Made by a program: the position numbers and the translations under genes
Shown here: one piece after another, positions 25,705 through 35,606 of the stretch
Layout: every line of letters begins with the position of its first letter
How positions within the stretch are numbered: the stretch's first letter is position 1
Assembly (NCBI GenBank): GCA_031292625.1
Contig: JARLGU010000052.1
Span: forward strand, 31,204-95,203
Reading direction: 5' to 3'
From: Capsulimonadaceae bacterium
GTDB lineage: Bacteria; Armatimonadota; Armatimonadia; Armatimonadales; Capsulimonadaceae
Length of the DNA: 64,000 nt
Notes under the pieces: generated by a model
Seen by the model: the letters and a program-made list of their open reading frames with translations, nothing else
Told to the model about the DNA's origin: nothing
The model's database searches: none

Positions 25705-28584
25705 ATGCGGCGGATTGATCGATTTTCTTCGATGGCGAACTTTATGAACACGCACCTGAACAACTGGCTTAACCGATTGCGATCCCAGTGGCGGGTGTGG
25801 CTTGTGGTCGCGTGCCTGGGTTGGGTTGTCGTCACCCAGCATCGAGCCATGATTGATGCGTCAGAGGCGCTAACGCATGGCGCGTGGGTGTGGCTTGTTC
25901 CAGCTGCCCTTTTACAGATCCTCTATTATAGCCTTTATGGCGTGCTGTACTGGTCTGCTTTTCGAGTACTTGGCGTAGTCAGCCGTACGAGGGAGCTTAT
26001 TAATATCGTTTTGGCGTCCCTCGTCGTCAGCGTTGCTGCTCCAGGCGGTACCGCCATTGGCGCGGCGCTGTTCGTGGACGACGCCGTCCGCCGAGGGCAG
26101 TCCGGCGCTCGCGCCGCGGTTGGCACGGCGATTGTCGTGCTGGCTGAACTGCTTGGCGTCGCGTGCATTTCACTTGCCGGCCTCTATCTTCTTCCGCACG
26201 GTCCGTCGCTGGGGCATCCGGTGATTGCCGCGATTGCGACGTTGGGGCTCTTCGTCTTGCTGCTCTGCGGATTGATCGGCGCCGCGCTGTCAAGACCAAG
26301 CTGGGTTGGAAAGGCCGTGAGACTCTTTGGAGACGTTGTTGGAGCGACAATGACGCGCATACGCCGTCAGACGCCGCTTACCGAGCGTTGGCTGCAGACC
26401 ACTTCGCGCGGCTTGTTGTCGGCGGTTCGCGCAATGCGCCGTCGGTGGCCCGATCTCATTGCCACGTTCTTAATCTCGCTGGTGATGTTTGCGGTGATGC
26501 TGGCGACCCTGGCGATGTTGTTTCCGGCATTTGGTCAGCCGCTCAATACTCCGCATGCCTGGTCGATGCTTTGCGCGGGCTTTGTCGTCGGCATGCTGTT
26601 CTGGATCGTCTCGCCGACGCCGCAGGGGATCGGCTTTGTTGAGGCCGGTATCTATTTTACGCTGCATACGATGGGGATGGACAAGCACGTTGCCCTTTGG
26701 ATTTCCCTTTCGTTTCGTGCGTTGTCCTTTTGGATCCCCCTTATCGCGGGCATCGGCAGCTTGCGCGTTCTTGGCGCAAAAGGATCTCCGCAACCGACGC
26801 GGTCGTCGCGGAACGTCCGTATACTGGCCCTGCTGATCGGCGGGATGGGCATCATCAACGTTCTTTCCGCGGTTCACCCGGCTCTTCGCGACCGCTTTTC
26901 CATTATTCTGCAGTACCTGCCGGTCGAGGTCGCCCGCGACAGCCGCCTGGCGTCGACCTTCGCGGGCTTCGTAATGCTCCTGGTCGGCTCAAGCTTATGG
27001 CGTCGCAAGCGAGCGGCTTGGATGATTGCCGTGGCGGCTCTGGCCATTTCCGTGGTTACGCACCTTATTAAAGGCTTAGACTATGAAGAGGCTTCTCTCG
27101 CGGCCGCCTTGCTAATCTATCTGATCACGCAGCGATCCAAATTTTACGCGTCGTCGGATCCGCCCTCCGTGTCGCAAGGAATGCTTGTTGCGGGGGCAGC
27201 GGCGGTCTTTACGATTGCCTATGCCGTGACGGGGCTGTGGGTTCTCGATTACCACTTCAAGGTCAACTATGGCATGATCGCGGCTTTTAAGCAGGCGATG
27301 GAAATGTTCACTGGGACCGACGGTCCCGATCTCGTACCGACAACCCGGTTTGGCGTCTATTTTCGCAACTCCGTCTACGGCGTCGCGGCGGGCACTCTTA
27401 CCTACGCGTTGCTCATGATCCTTCGTCCCGTCCTTCTGCGCCCGTTGCCCGCTGAAGCCGAGCTTCAACGCGCATCGGATATCGTCGCGCGATATGGCCG
27501 GTCGCCTCTGGCCCGCTTTGCGCTCTTCCGCGACAAGACGCACTATTTCAGCTCCGGCGGCTCGTTGATCGCGTACACGCTGATCGGGCGAACCGCCATC
27601 GCCCTTGGGGATCCCATCGGACCGGAAGACGATGCTCTGGCGGCGATTCGCGGCTTTGTCGAGCTCTGTCAAACAAATGACTGGCGGCTCGGGTTCTACC
27701 AGACGCGATCGGACTACCTAGCTCACTATGCGGCGTGCGGGCTGCATTCGTTGTGCATTGGGCACGACGCGGTCGTGGACCTGCGCTGCTTTTCGACGGC
27801 GGGCGGCTCGAACAAACAGATCCGATGGAGCCTCAATAGGTTCACGAAGCTGGGATACCATGCCGAAGTCTTTGCGCCGCCGCACAGCCCGACCCTTATC
27901 GCGAAGCTCAGGGAGGTTTCGGACGAGTGGCTTTTGACGATGAGCGGAGCGGAAAAGCGGTTTTCGCTCGGCTGGTTCGATGAGTCCTATCTCCAGTCGT
28001 GCCGGATTATGGTTGTGATTGATCCCGATTTGAGCGTCAGCGCATTTGCGAACATTCTGCCGGCCTACGGCGATAACGAGACGACGGTCGATATGATGCG
28101 CCGGCGGCGCGAAGCGCTGCCAGGGATTATGGAGTTCTTATTTGTCAGGCTTCTCGAATGGGCGCGCGACGAAGGGTTTAAAACGTTCAATCTTGGTCTC
28201 AGCCCGCTTTCGGGTTTGCGGGCCGGCCCCCAGGACCCGGCTGTCGAGCGAGTTCTGAACTATGTGTACGAGCACATGAACCAGTTCTACAGCTTCAAAG
28301 GCCTGCATACGTTCAAGTCCAAGTACAAGCCGTTCTGGGAGCCGCGTTACCTGATCTATCCGTCCGCGACCTCCTTGCCGCAAGTGGGTCTTGCGATCAT
28401 TCACGCCAATTCGGGCGGCACTTACCTGAAGGCTCTCTTCGCCGCAATTCGCGCCAGCATGAAGGCGAAGAAGCGCGGAGGCGGCGAGCGCGGCCAGGAA
28501 CCCGATGCGCCTCTCGATCCTGCGGCTGCCAATGGAGCGGACAAGCTGATTGAAGGCCCGGCGAGCGAGCGCGGAGAATCGTAA
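25705..28584 (+). CDS. mprF: MprF-like bifunctional lysyl/aminoacyl-phosphatidylglycerol synthase-flippase
   Basis: A 959-aa protein with the two-part MprF layout. Residues up to about 340 form a flippase-like domain of about eight helices (ISPTPQGIGFVEAGIYFTL is its signature loop), a second set of helices follows to about residue 590, and the C-terminal 350 residues are the DUF2156 aminoacyltransferase (VIDPDLSVSAFANILPAYGD, FKTFNLGLSPLSGL, FYSFKGLHTFKSKYKPFWEPRYL). It transfers an amino acid from aminoacyl-tRNA to phosphatidylglycerol and flips the product, lowering surface negative charge and raising resistance to cationic peptides. The start is uncertain: ATG 25705, 25732 or 25744. It is divergent from two exported esterases. 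Confidence 0.88.
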   Translation: MRRIDRFSSMANFMNTHLNNWLNRLRSQWRVWLVVACLGWVVVTQHRAMIDASEALTHGAWVWLVPAALLQILYYSLYGVLYWSAFRVLGVVSRTRELINIVLASLVVSVAAPGGTAIGAALFVDDAVRRGQSGARAAVGTAIVVLAELLGVACISLAGLYLLPHGPSLGHPVIAAIATLGLFVLLLCGLIGAALSRPSWVGKAVRLFGDVVGATMTRIRRQTPLTERWLQTTSRGLLSAVRAMRRRWPDLIATFLISLVMFAVMLATLAMLFPAFGQPLNTPHAWSMLCAGFVVGMLFWIVSPTPQGIGFVEAGIYFTLHTMGMDKHVALWISLSFRALSFWIPLIAGIGSLRVLGAKGSPQPTRSSRNVRILALLIGGMGIINVLSAVHPALRDRFSIILQYLPVEVARDSRLASTFAGFVMLLVGSSLWRRKRAAWMIAVAALAISVVTHLIKGLDYEEASLAAALLIYLITQRSKFYASSDPPSVSQGMLVAGAAAVFTIAYAVTGLWVLDYHFKVNYGMIAAFKQAMEMFTGTDGPDLVPTTRFGVYFRNSVYGVAAGTLTYALLMILRPVLLRPLPAEAELQRASDIVARYGRSPLARFALFRDKTHYFSSGGSLIAYTLIGRTAIALGDPIGPEDDALAAIRGFVELCQTNDWRLGFYQTRSDYLAHYAACGLHSLCIGHDAVVDLRCFSTAGGSNKQIRWSLNRFTKLGYHAEVFAPPHSPTLIAKLREVSDEWLLTMSGAEKRFSLGWFDESYLQSCRIMVVIDPDLSVSAFANILPAYGDNETTVDMMRRRREALPGIMEFLFVRLLEWARDEGFKTFNLGLSPLSGLRAGPQDPAVERVLNYVYEHMNQFYSFKGLHTFKSKYKPFWEPRYLIYPSATSLPQVGLAIIHANSGGTYLKALFAAIRASMKAKKRGGGERGQEPDAPLDPAAANGADKLIEGPASERGES

Positions 28585-28614
28585 GCGCGAGAATCGGTAC
28601 GTATTGGCATCATT

Positions 28615-28629
28615 CCGGCGAAGCGCCGG
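28615..28629 (+). terminator. Short hairpin after mprF
   Basis: CCGGCG-AAG-CGCCGG, a 6-bp GC stem with a 3-nt loop, 31 bp past the mprF stop, followed by TATTCAT. It is a weak terminator candidate. Confidence 0.45.
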
Positions 28630-28885
28630 TATTCATCTCAAATCTTTGTCGATGTGTGGCACGTTTTAATAGGTGCGCGCTTTCGCCGGGGCGTAGCCCG
28701 GCCGCTTGCGACTTCGCGAATTCGTGAACAAATCGGAGCGCGAAAGCGTCCTAACTACCGTGGGCCTTAAGAAGCATCCACAACGTCCGCGTAAGCTGTT
28801 GGGACCAGCTAAGCAGCCGATCCTGCCAAGCAACGTTCGTCTTCCGGCAACTCGAATCACCGCCGAAGAGCGCGGCAATGGAATA

Positions 28886-30475
28886 ATGGCAACCGTATCA
28901 ACTCCGTCAACTTCTCGTGCGCCGGCGGCGCCTGCAAAGGCTGCCCCAGTTGCATCCGTACTCGCGTCGTCCCCGCCGGATCCGTTCGAGATCCAGACTG
29001 AGCCCGTATCGCGCGGCCGTATTGACGACCTTGTGTTCGATCGGTTGCGCCGGATGGGGATCAAGCCGGCGCATCCGTGTTCGGATGCCGTGTTCTTGCG
29101 GCGCGCCTATTTGGACGTGATCGGGACGGTTCCGACTGAACTGGAAGTGCAGCGCTTCCAACAAGACCAGAGTTCTGGAAAGCGGGCGGCGCTTATCGAG
29201 GCCCTGCTGGCGCGAGATGAGTTTGCCGACTACTGGGCGCTCAAGTGGAGCGACATCCTGAGGGTCAAGTCCGAGTTTCCGATCAACCTCTGGCCGATGG
29301 CCGCCCAGGGGTACCATCGCTGGATACGGACCGCCATCAAGGAAAACTGGCCGTACGACCGGTTTGCGCGGGCGCTGCTCACCGCGAGCGGGAGCAATTT
29401 CCGCGATCCGCAGGTGAATTTCTATCGAGCCCTGTCTAGCAAGAAACCAGATGAAATTAGCCGTTCCGTCGCGCGCATCTTCATGGGCGTCCGGTCCGAG
29501 AACTGGCCGAAGAACCGCCAGGACAATATGGCGCTTTTCTTCTCGCAAATCGCGTACAAGGCGACTGGGGAGTGGAAAGAGGAGATCGTTTGTTTCGATC
29601 CAGCCAAGGCCGACCTTTCCGCGCCTCCGATCGTCGCGATCACTCCGGATGGAACCCGGGCGGTTCTCAGGCCAGAGGCGGATCCGCGCGTCCATTTTTG
29701 CGATTGGCTTATCTCTCCCCAGAATCAATGGTTTACGCTCAATATCGTCAACCGCGTCTGGTGCTGGTTGATGGGGCGGGGCATCATTCAAGAGCCCGAC
29801 GATATTCGTCCCGATAACCCGCCGTCGAATCCGATTCTGTTGGGGCATCTCGAGCACGAACTGGTGGCGTCGCGTTACGATCTCAAGCATATATACCGGC
29901 TCATATTGAATTCGCAGACGTATCAATTAGCGTCGATCGCGCGATCGACGAATCCCGCCGCGGAAGCGAATTTTGCCCAGTACTCGGTGCGGCGGCTGGA
30001 TGCCGAGGTGCTGATCGACGCACTGGACCAGATTACGGGCACGACGGAGGCGTACTCCAGCGAGACGCCCGAACCGTTTACCTTTATTCCAGAGGACCAG
30101 CGTTCGATAGCGCTGGCTGACGGCAGCATTACCAGCTCGTTTTTGCAGCTCTTTGGCCGCCCTGCTCGCGATACCGGCCTCGAATCCGAACGGAACAACC
30201 GGCTGACATCGAGCCAGCGATTGCATATGCTGAATTCCAGCCACGTACAGAAGAAGATTCAGCGCGGTCCAAGCATGGTCGCAATTTATCAGTCTTCCAA
30301 GAATGCGATCGACTACACGGATCGGCTTTACGTTACGATTTTATCGCGTCTGCCAACCGAGGCGGAACGCGCTTCATCGATAGAATACGCCAAGGCGGCC
30401 GGCAATCTTCGGACAGCCGCAATCGATTTAGCTTGGGCGCTGGTAAACAGCCCCGAATTCCAATGCCGTCACTAA
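28886..30475 (+). CDS. DUF1549/DUF1553 domain protein
   Basis: A 529-aa protein with the planctomycete-type pair of domains. DUF1549 runs about residues 35-240 (IDDLVFDRLRRMGIKPA, LRRAYLDVIGTVPT, FADYWALKWSDILRVK, WIRTAIKENWPYDRFARALL). DUF1553 runs about 275-525 (FTLNIVNRVWCWLMGRGIIQEPDDIR, YDLKHIYRLILNSQTYQL, YSVRRLDAEVLIDAL). The molecular function is unknown; these proteins nearly always precede a DUF1501 gene, as here (16 bp). I prefer ATG 28886 (MATVSTP) over the frame start at 28706. Unlike many relatives, it shows neither a signal peptide nor a CxxCH haem motif. Confidence 0.82.
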   Translation: MATVSTPSTSRAPAAPAKAAPVASVLASSPPDPFEIQTEPVSRGRIDDLVFDRLRRMGIKPAHPCSDAVFLRRAYLDVIGTVPTELEVQRFQQDQSSGKRAALIEALLARDEFADYWALKWSDILRVKSEFPINLWPMAAQGYHRWIRTAIKENWPYDRFARALLTASGSNFRDPQVNFYRALSSKKPDEISRSVARIFMGVRSENWPKNRQDNMALFFSQIAYKATGEWKEEIVCFDPAKADLSAPPIVAITPDGTRAVLRPEADPRVHFCDWLISPQNQWFTLNIVNRVWCWLMGRGIIQEPDDIRPDNPPSNPILLGHLEHELVASRYDLKHIYRLILNSQTYQLASIARSTNPAAEANFAQYSVRRLDAEVLIDALDQITGTTEAYSSETPEPFTFIPEDQRSIALADGSITSSFLQLFGRPARDTGLESERNNRLTSSQRLHMLNSSHVQKKIQRGPSMVAIYQSSKNAIDYTDRLYVTILSRLPTEAERASSIEYAKAAGNLRTAAIDLAWALVNSPEFQCRH

Positions 30476-30491
30476 CGAGGGGGTAAATCCC

Positions 30492-31859
30492 ATGAGTATC
30501 GAACACGATATGAATATGACGATCCGCTTGAGTCGCCGAGAAGCGATCCGGTGCGGACTCTATGGCGCCGCGGGCCTGTTGCTCGCCGACCACTTGAACA
30601 TTCCGGCCTACGCCGAAGCGCCGCAACCAAGCAAGCTCATTAAGCCCCGGGCAAAATCCGTTATCCAACTCTGGATGTGGGGAGGCCCTTCGCACCTGGA
30701 CACGTTCGATCCCAAACCCGGCGCGGGCGCCGACTTCTGCGGACCGTTCAACGCGCCCGCCAAAACCAACGTCGATGGCATTTTGATCAACGAACTGATG
30801 CCCGAGCTTGCGAAGATTGCGAACAAGTACTCGATTATTCGCGGGATGACCCACGGAAATAACGGACACGAGACGGCTGCGTATCTCGTCCAGACCGGCA
30901 ACAAGGGCGGCGATGGCCTTGTGCATCCGGGGCTGGGCGCTATCGTTTCGCTTTACAAAGGGTATGACGCTGGATATAAGGGACTGATCCCGCCGTACGT
31001 CGTAATGACTCAGCTTCTTGGCCGCTTCTCCGAGGCCGGTTTCCTGGGCGCGAAGGCGCAGCCGTTTGCGACCGGGGGAGATCCCAATGCGCAGAGGTTC
31101 CTCGTGGAAGGGGTCATCGCGGACGGAATCACCGACCAGCGCCAGCGTGATCGCCGCGAACTGATGCATAAACTCGACACGCTCGGCGCGCATATGCCGG
31201 GAAGCGCGCAAATGGCGTCGTTCCAGCAATGCGATGAGGCTGCGTACGACCTGATTTTGGGCGACGCCGGAAAGGTGTTCGACCTCTCGACGGAGAAGCC
31301 CGAAGTGCGTGACATGTACGGACACACGACGTTCGGGCAGTCTTGCCTGATGGCTCGCCGGCTAGTCGAGCGCGGCGTGCCGTTCGTATCGATTAATCAT
31401 GGCGGGTGGGATACCCATAAAGAAAACTTCCCGGTCATGCGGCGAAAACTCCCTGAACTCGATAAAGCCATGTCCGCGCTGCTTAAGGATCTTTCCGATC
31501 GCGGCTTGCTCGACAGCACCGTGGTTTGGTGGGGCGGGGAGTTCGGACGAACGCCGAGAGTCATGATGGAGGAGCCGTGGAACGGCGGCCGCAGCCATTG
31601 GGGATCGGTCTTCTCTTCCGTTGTCGCGGGCGGAGGGTTCCAAGGCGGTCACCTCGTCGGCGAATCGAATGCGACGGGTGAAGAGGTCAAGAGCCGCCCC
31701 GTCTATCCGAGCGACGTTGTCCGCAGCATCTGTGAGCTCATGGGGATCGATCCGGATGCGACGCTGACGACGCCGCAAGGGCAGGCCGTCGCGATTGCGC
31801 CCTCCACGTGGAGCGATGTGAAGCCAGGCGGGCGACTGTCCGAGATCATGCCGGGGTGA
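30492..31859 (+). CDS. DUF1501 protein with Tat-like signal
   Basis: A 455-aa protein of the DUF1501 (sulfatase-like, alkaline-phosphatase-fold) family. The N-terminus has twin arginines in LSRREAIRCGLYGAAGLLLAD, compatible with Tat export, ending near AYAE. Conserved blocks are IQLWMWGGPSHLDTFDPKPG, IIRGMTHGNNGHETAAY, FVSINHGGWDTHKENF and VVWWGGEFGRTPRV, which place metal-ligand-like Asp/His residues. GAGGGGG precedes the ATG by about 8 nt. It is paired with the DUF1549 gene; biochemical role unknown, although the fold suggests a metal-dependent hydrolase. Confidence 0.87.
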   Translation: MSIEHDMNMTIRLSRREAIRCGLYGAAGLLLADHLNIPAYAEAPQPSKLIKPRAKSVIQLWMWGGPSHLDTFDPKPGAGADFCGPFNAPAKTNVDGILINELMPELAKIANKYSIIRGMTHGNNGHETAAYLVQTGNKGGDGLVHPGLGAIVSLYKGYDAGYKGLIPPYVVMTQLLGRFSEAGFLGAKAQPFATGGDPNAQRFLVEGVIADGITDQRQRDRRELMHKLDTLGAHMPGSAQMASFQQCDEAAYDLILGDAGKVFDLSTEKPEVRDMYGHTTFGQSCLMARRLVERGVPFVSINHGGWDTHKENFPVMRRKLPELDKAMSALLKDLSDRGLLDSTVVWWGGEFGRTPRVMMEEPWNGGRSHWGSVFSSVVAGGGFQGGHLVGESNATGEEVKSRPVYPSDVVRSICELMGIDPDATLTTPQGQAVAIAPSTWSDVKPGGRLSEIMPG

Positions 31860-31882
31860 GATTGCGGGCTCCGAGAAAATTG

Positions 31883-31942
31883 CCTTCCCACCTCATGGGG
31901 TGTGCCCGAACGAGCGGAGCATCGCCTTTCGGGGTGGGAAGG
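31883..31942 (+). other. Long hairpin between DUF1501 and PPC genes
   Basis: CCTTCCCACC (31883-31892) pairs perfectly with GGTGGGAAGG (31933-31942) across a 40-nt loop, followed by TTTGTTTC. It could be a terminator or a leader structure for the next gene. Confidence 0.45.
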
Positions 31943-31961
31943 TTTGTTTCATAGGGGAAAG

Positions 31962-33962
31962 TTGAGTGCGACGCGTATGAGAAAAGTGAGCTTTAAGATT
32001 GTCGCGTCGGTGCTGGCGCTTGTCGCGAGCATGACGTTTTCGTGGGCGCAGAATGGCGGCCATATCGGCTACGTCTACCCTGCGGGCGGCCAGCAGGGCA
32101 CATCGGTGACCGTGAAGGTTGGAGGCCAGGCGCTCAAGGGTGTTTTTGGCGTCTATATGTCCGGCGATGGCGTTGTCGGAACAGTCAGCGACTACTTTAG
32201 ACCGCTCAACAATACGCAGGCGCTCATCCTGACCGACAAGCTCAAGGCTGCGGCGCAGAAGCTGCAGACGACCGATCCCAAGGTGAACCTTCCGAATCTC
32301 GACGACCCCTCGAAGGCTGCTTTAATCTACAGAATCGCGCAGGAAGCAGGTCTTACGGACAAAGACCTGATGGCGCTTGCTGAATACCGCAACAGCCGGC
32401 GCGATCCCAAGAAGCAGCAAAACCAGCAGATCGAAGAGATCGCTACCGTCGTAGTCAATATAGGTCCTGACGCGCAGCCAGGTTTCCGGGAACTTCGGCT
32501 GCTGACGCCGACCGGGGTTACAAACGCAATTCACTTTGTAGTCAGCCAGGCGACGGAACAGACTGAGGTCAAGCCGAACGATAAGCTGCCCAACGATTTG
32601 GGCGATAAGTTGCCGGCCGTCGCCAATGGCCAGATCCTACCGGGAGAAGTGGCCAAGTGGACCTTTGCGGCTCACAAAGGGCAGCACCTGATTATCGATT
32701 GCTGCGCGCGCGAGCTCGTGCCGTATCTTGCGGATGCCGTCCCTGGATGGTTTCAGGCAGCGATCGAATTGTACGATTCCAAAGGGAACCAGATCGATTA
32801 CGCCGATCATTATCTCTTCCATCCCGATCCTTTGATCCATTTTGACGTGCCGGCCGACGACAAATATCTCGTCGTGGTCCACGATGCGCTTTATCGGGGC
32901 CGGGAGGATTTCGTTTATCGCCTTACCGTAGGCGAGATGCCTCTCGTGAGCAGTATTTTCCCGCTCGGCGGCTCGCCGAGCGCCCATGCCACGGTTAAGG
33001 CGGTTGGCTGGAACCTTGCGAGCGATAAGATCTCGGTCGATACGAGTTCCCGGCCAAACGGCGTCTATCCGATCGTGGCGACATCCGGAAAGATCGAATC
33101 GAACCCCGTTCCGTTCGCGGTCGATGGCCTGCCGGAAATCGTCGCCAAGGAGGCAGGCGAGGACGGAACGGCGGTCGAGCGCGTGACGCTGCCCGTCATA
33201 GTCAATGGGCGGATCAGCCAGCCGCGGGAAGTGCACACGTTCCGCTTCCTTGGTAAGGCAGGTCAGAAGATCGTGGCTGAGGTTTATGCTCGTCGCCTCA
33301 ACTCGCCAATGGATTCGGCGTTGCAACTCACCGACTCGCACGGCAAGGTCATTGCGTTCAACGACGATGCCGTGGATCTCGGCGCTGGGCTCGTTACTCA
33401 CCAGGCCGACTCCTATCTGACCGCAACGTTGCCGGCGGCCGGCTCGTACGACCTGAGCATCTGGGATACGCAAAGCAAGGGCGGCGTCGACTTCGTCTAT
33501 CGTCTTCGGATCAGTCCGCCCCGGCCGGACTTCGATTTGCGCATTCTCCCGTCAGCGCTGAACATTCGCCGGGGACCGAATGCCTCCGGCACGTTCACCG
33601 TCCAGGCGATCCGCCGCGATGGCTACTCGGGACCTATTGAGGTGAGGCTTAAGGATGCGCCTGCGGGATTCGTCGTGTCCGGCGCGCCGATTCCCGCTCT
33701 TCCGGACAAGCCTGCCGCCGACGCTGCCAGTGCAGCCAAGGCCGCAGCGGGCGATAAGGCGACGTTCAAGCTAACCGTGCCCAAGATGCAGCCTGGACAG
33801 CCAGTGACGCTTGTGTTGCAAGGGAAGGCAATGATCGGCGGCGTGCCCGTAATCCACGATGCCGTCCCCGCCGACGATCAGATGCAGGCGTTTGCGTACC
33901 ACCATCTGGTGCCCACAAGCGCGTGGCTGATCGATGTAATGGGATCGCCGGTCGCGAAGTAG
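31962..33962 (+). CDS. Secreted PPC-domain protein linked to DUF1549/DUF1501 genes
   Basis: A 666-aa exported protein. A signal peptide (KIVASVLALVASMTFSWAQ) is followed by an IPT/TIG-like beta domain (HIGYVYPAGGQQGTSVTVKVGG), then two bacterial pre-peptidase C-terminal (PPC) type beta-sandwiches (EVAKWTFAAHKGQHLIIDC and REVHTFRFLGKAGQKIVAEVYARR each open a repeat ending with FVYRL). A C-terminal immunoglobulin-like segment follows. TTG 31962 has AGGGG 4 nt upstream and ATG 31977 is the alternative. PPC proteins of this kind often travel with DUF1549/DUF1501 genes, so a shared extracytoplasmic role is inferred. No catalytic domain is seen. Confidence 0.8.
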   Translation: MSATRMRKVSFKIVASVLALVASMTFSWAQNGGHIGYVYPAGGQQGTSVTVKVGGQALKGVFGVYMSGDGVVGTVSDYFRPLNNTQALILTDKLKAAAQKLQTTDPKVNLPNLDDPSKAALIYRIAQEAGLTDKDLMALAEYRNSRRDPKKQQNQQIEEIATVVVNIGPDAQPGFRELRLLTPTGVTNAIHFVVSQATEQTEVKPNDKLPNDLGDKLPAVANGQILPGEVAKWTFAAHKGQHLIIDCCARELVPYLADAVPGWFQAAIELYDSKGNQIDYADHYLFHPDPLIHFDVPADDKYLVVVHDALYRGREDFVYRLTVGEMPLVSSIFPLGGSPSAHATVKAVGWNLASDKISVDTSSRPNGVYPIVATSGKIESNPVPFAVDGLPEIVAKEAGEDGTAVERVTLPVIVNGRISQPREVHTFRFLGKAGQKIVAEVYARRLNSPMDSALQLTDSHGKVIAFNDDAVDLGAGLVTHQADSYLTATLPAAGSYDLSIWDTQSKGGVDFVYRLRISPPRPDFDLRILPSALNIRRGPNASGTFTVQAIRRDGYSGPIEVRLKDAPAGFVVSGAPIPALPDKPAADAASAAKAAAGDKATFKLTVPKMQPGQPVTLVLQGKAMIGGVPVIHDAVPADDQMQAFAYHHLVPTSAWLIDVMGSPVAK

Positions 33963-33995
33963 GAGCGTGGATCCAGTCGCGGAGTGGGTGGGATG

Positions 33996-35606
33996 CTACC
34001 CCTTGCGTCCGTGGTGCTCGCGCTCGAGCAGCGGATACTGTTCGAGATACTCTTCCCACGTCCCGTGGAAGTCGAGGAACTCGCCTGGCGAAAGGCGTAG
34101 GATGCGCGTCGCGACATCGGTTATCAGGTCCTGGTCGTGAGTGACGACGAATACGGTGCCCTCGAATAGGGAGAGCCCTTCGCCGAGTGCGTTGACGCTT
34201 TCCAGATCGAGATGGTTGGTTGGCTCGTCGAAAACGAGCACGGGCGGCTTGCCGATCATGAGCTGGGCGAGCTTGAGACGCGCCAACTCGCCGCCGGAGA
34301 GGTTGTCCGTTAGCTTGAGCGCTTCGTCGCCCGAGAAGAGCATGCGCCCCATCAGTCCGCGAATGATCTCATATCCCTCGCCTGTTTCGTATTGCATCAG
34401 GTAGTCGATTGCGCTCATGCCCCGGTCGATCTGGTCAGCAAAGTCCTGGGCGTAGTAGCCCTTGTCCATGCCGTGTCCCCAGCGGATTTCGCCCGAGTCG
34501 ATCCTGAGTTCGCCAATCAGACAGCGCAGCAGAGTGGTTTTGCCGACGCCGTTCGGGCCGATGATTGCGATTTTTTCTCCGCGCGCGACTTCCAGCGTAA
34601 TATCCTTGAGGACGTGGTTGTCGCCGAAGCTCTTATTGAGACCCTTCACTGTGACGACTTCCCGGCTGGGCGCTTTGTTCTGGTCGAATCGAATGTAGGG
34701 CCGCTGGATGTTCGAGCGCTTGAGTTCGGTCGGGGCAAGGCGAAGCATCTCCTTGCGGCGGGACTGGACCTGGCTCGATCGCTGACCGGCCGCAAAGCGC
34801 GAGACGAACTCCTGGAGCTGGGCGATCTTCTTGGCTTTGTCCCGGTTCTCCGCTTCCATCCGGGTATGTGCCTGCATCTTGTGCTCGACCATATCGTCGT
34901 ATGAGCCGGGATAGACAATGACTGTTTCGTAGTCGATGTCGGCGATATGGGTGCAGATTGCGTTCAGGAAGTGCCGGTCGTGAGAGATGACGATCATCGT
35001 GCCGTCATACTCCTGCAGGAACGCCTCAAGCCAGTGGATGCCGTCGAGGTCCATGTGGTTGGTCGGTTCGTCGAGCAGCAGCGCCTGCGGGTTTCCGAAA
35101 AGGGCCTGCGCGAGCAGAACCCGGAATTTGTAGTCGGTGGGAAGGGATTTCATCAGATCGTTGTGACGATCGTCGGTCAGGCCGATGCCCCGCAGGATCT
35201 CTGCGGCGTCGATCTCGGCCATGTAACCGTTCTCATCGGCCACAATGGACTCCAGATCGCCGAGGCGCTCCATAATGGGATCGGTGAACTCGCCGGCCGC
35301 GTAGAGCGCATCCCGCTCTTTTAGCGCGTCCCAAAGCGGTGCGTTGCCCATCATGACCGTGTCGATGATCTTCTCATTGTCGAACGCAAACTGATCCTGG
35401 CGCATAACGCCGACCCGCTTTGGGCGGGTGATCTTGCCGCGATTGGACGGCTCGATCTCTCCCGTGAGAATCTTAAGGAACGTACTTTTCCCCGCTCCGT
35501 TGGGGCCCGTAAGACCGTAGCGGTTGCCAGGCGAAAACTTTACGCTGACACTTTCAAACAGGATGCGCGTCCCGTAGGACTTTGTGACGTCGGAGACAAT
35601 GATCAT
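33996..35606 (-). CDS. ABC-F family ATPase (YbiT/Uup type)
   Basis: A 536-aa protein with two ABC ATPase cassettes and no transmembrane segment. Cassette 1 has Walker A GPNGAGKST and Walker B LLLDEPTNHMDLD. Cassette 2 has GPNGVGKTT, signature LSGGELARL and VFDEPTNHLDLE. The linker (about residues 235-310) is the basic, helical P-site tRNA interaction motif region, rich in Arg/Lys/Glu. ABC-F proteins act on ribosomes in translation control or antibiotic resistance. Start ATG 35606 follows AAGGG; the longer frame to 35711 lacks support. It is convergent with the PPC gene. Confidence 0.93.
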   Translation of the reverse strand: MIIVSDVTKSYGTRILFESVSVKFSPGNRYGLTGPNGAGKSTFLKILTGEIEPSNRGKITRPKRVGVMRQDQFAFDNEKIIDTVMMGNAPLWDALKERDALYAAGEFTDPIMERLGDLESIVADENGYMAEIDAAEILRGIGLTDDRHNDLMKSLPTDYKFRVLLAQALFGNPQALLLDEPTNHMDLDGIHWLEAFLQEYDGTMIVISHDRHFLNAICTHIADIDYETVIVYPGSYDDMVEHKMQAHTRMEAENRDKAKKIAQLQEFVSRFAAGQRSSQVQSRRKEMLRLAPTELKRSNIQRPYIRFDQNKAPSREVVTVKGLNKSFGDNHVLKDITLEVARGEKIAIIGPNGVGKTTLLRCLIGELRIDSGEIRWGHGMDKGYYAQDFADQIDRGMSAIDYLMQYETGEGYEIIRGLMGRMLFSGDEALKLTDNLSGGELARLKLAQLMIGKPPVLVFDEPTNHLDLESVNALGEGLSLFEGTVFVVTHDQDLITDVATRILRLSPGEFLDFHGTWEEYLEQYPLLEREHHGRKG

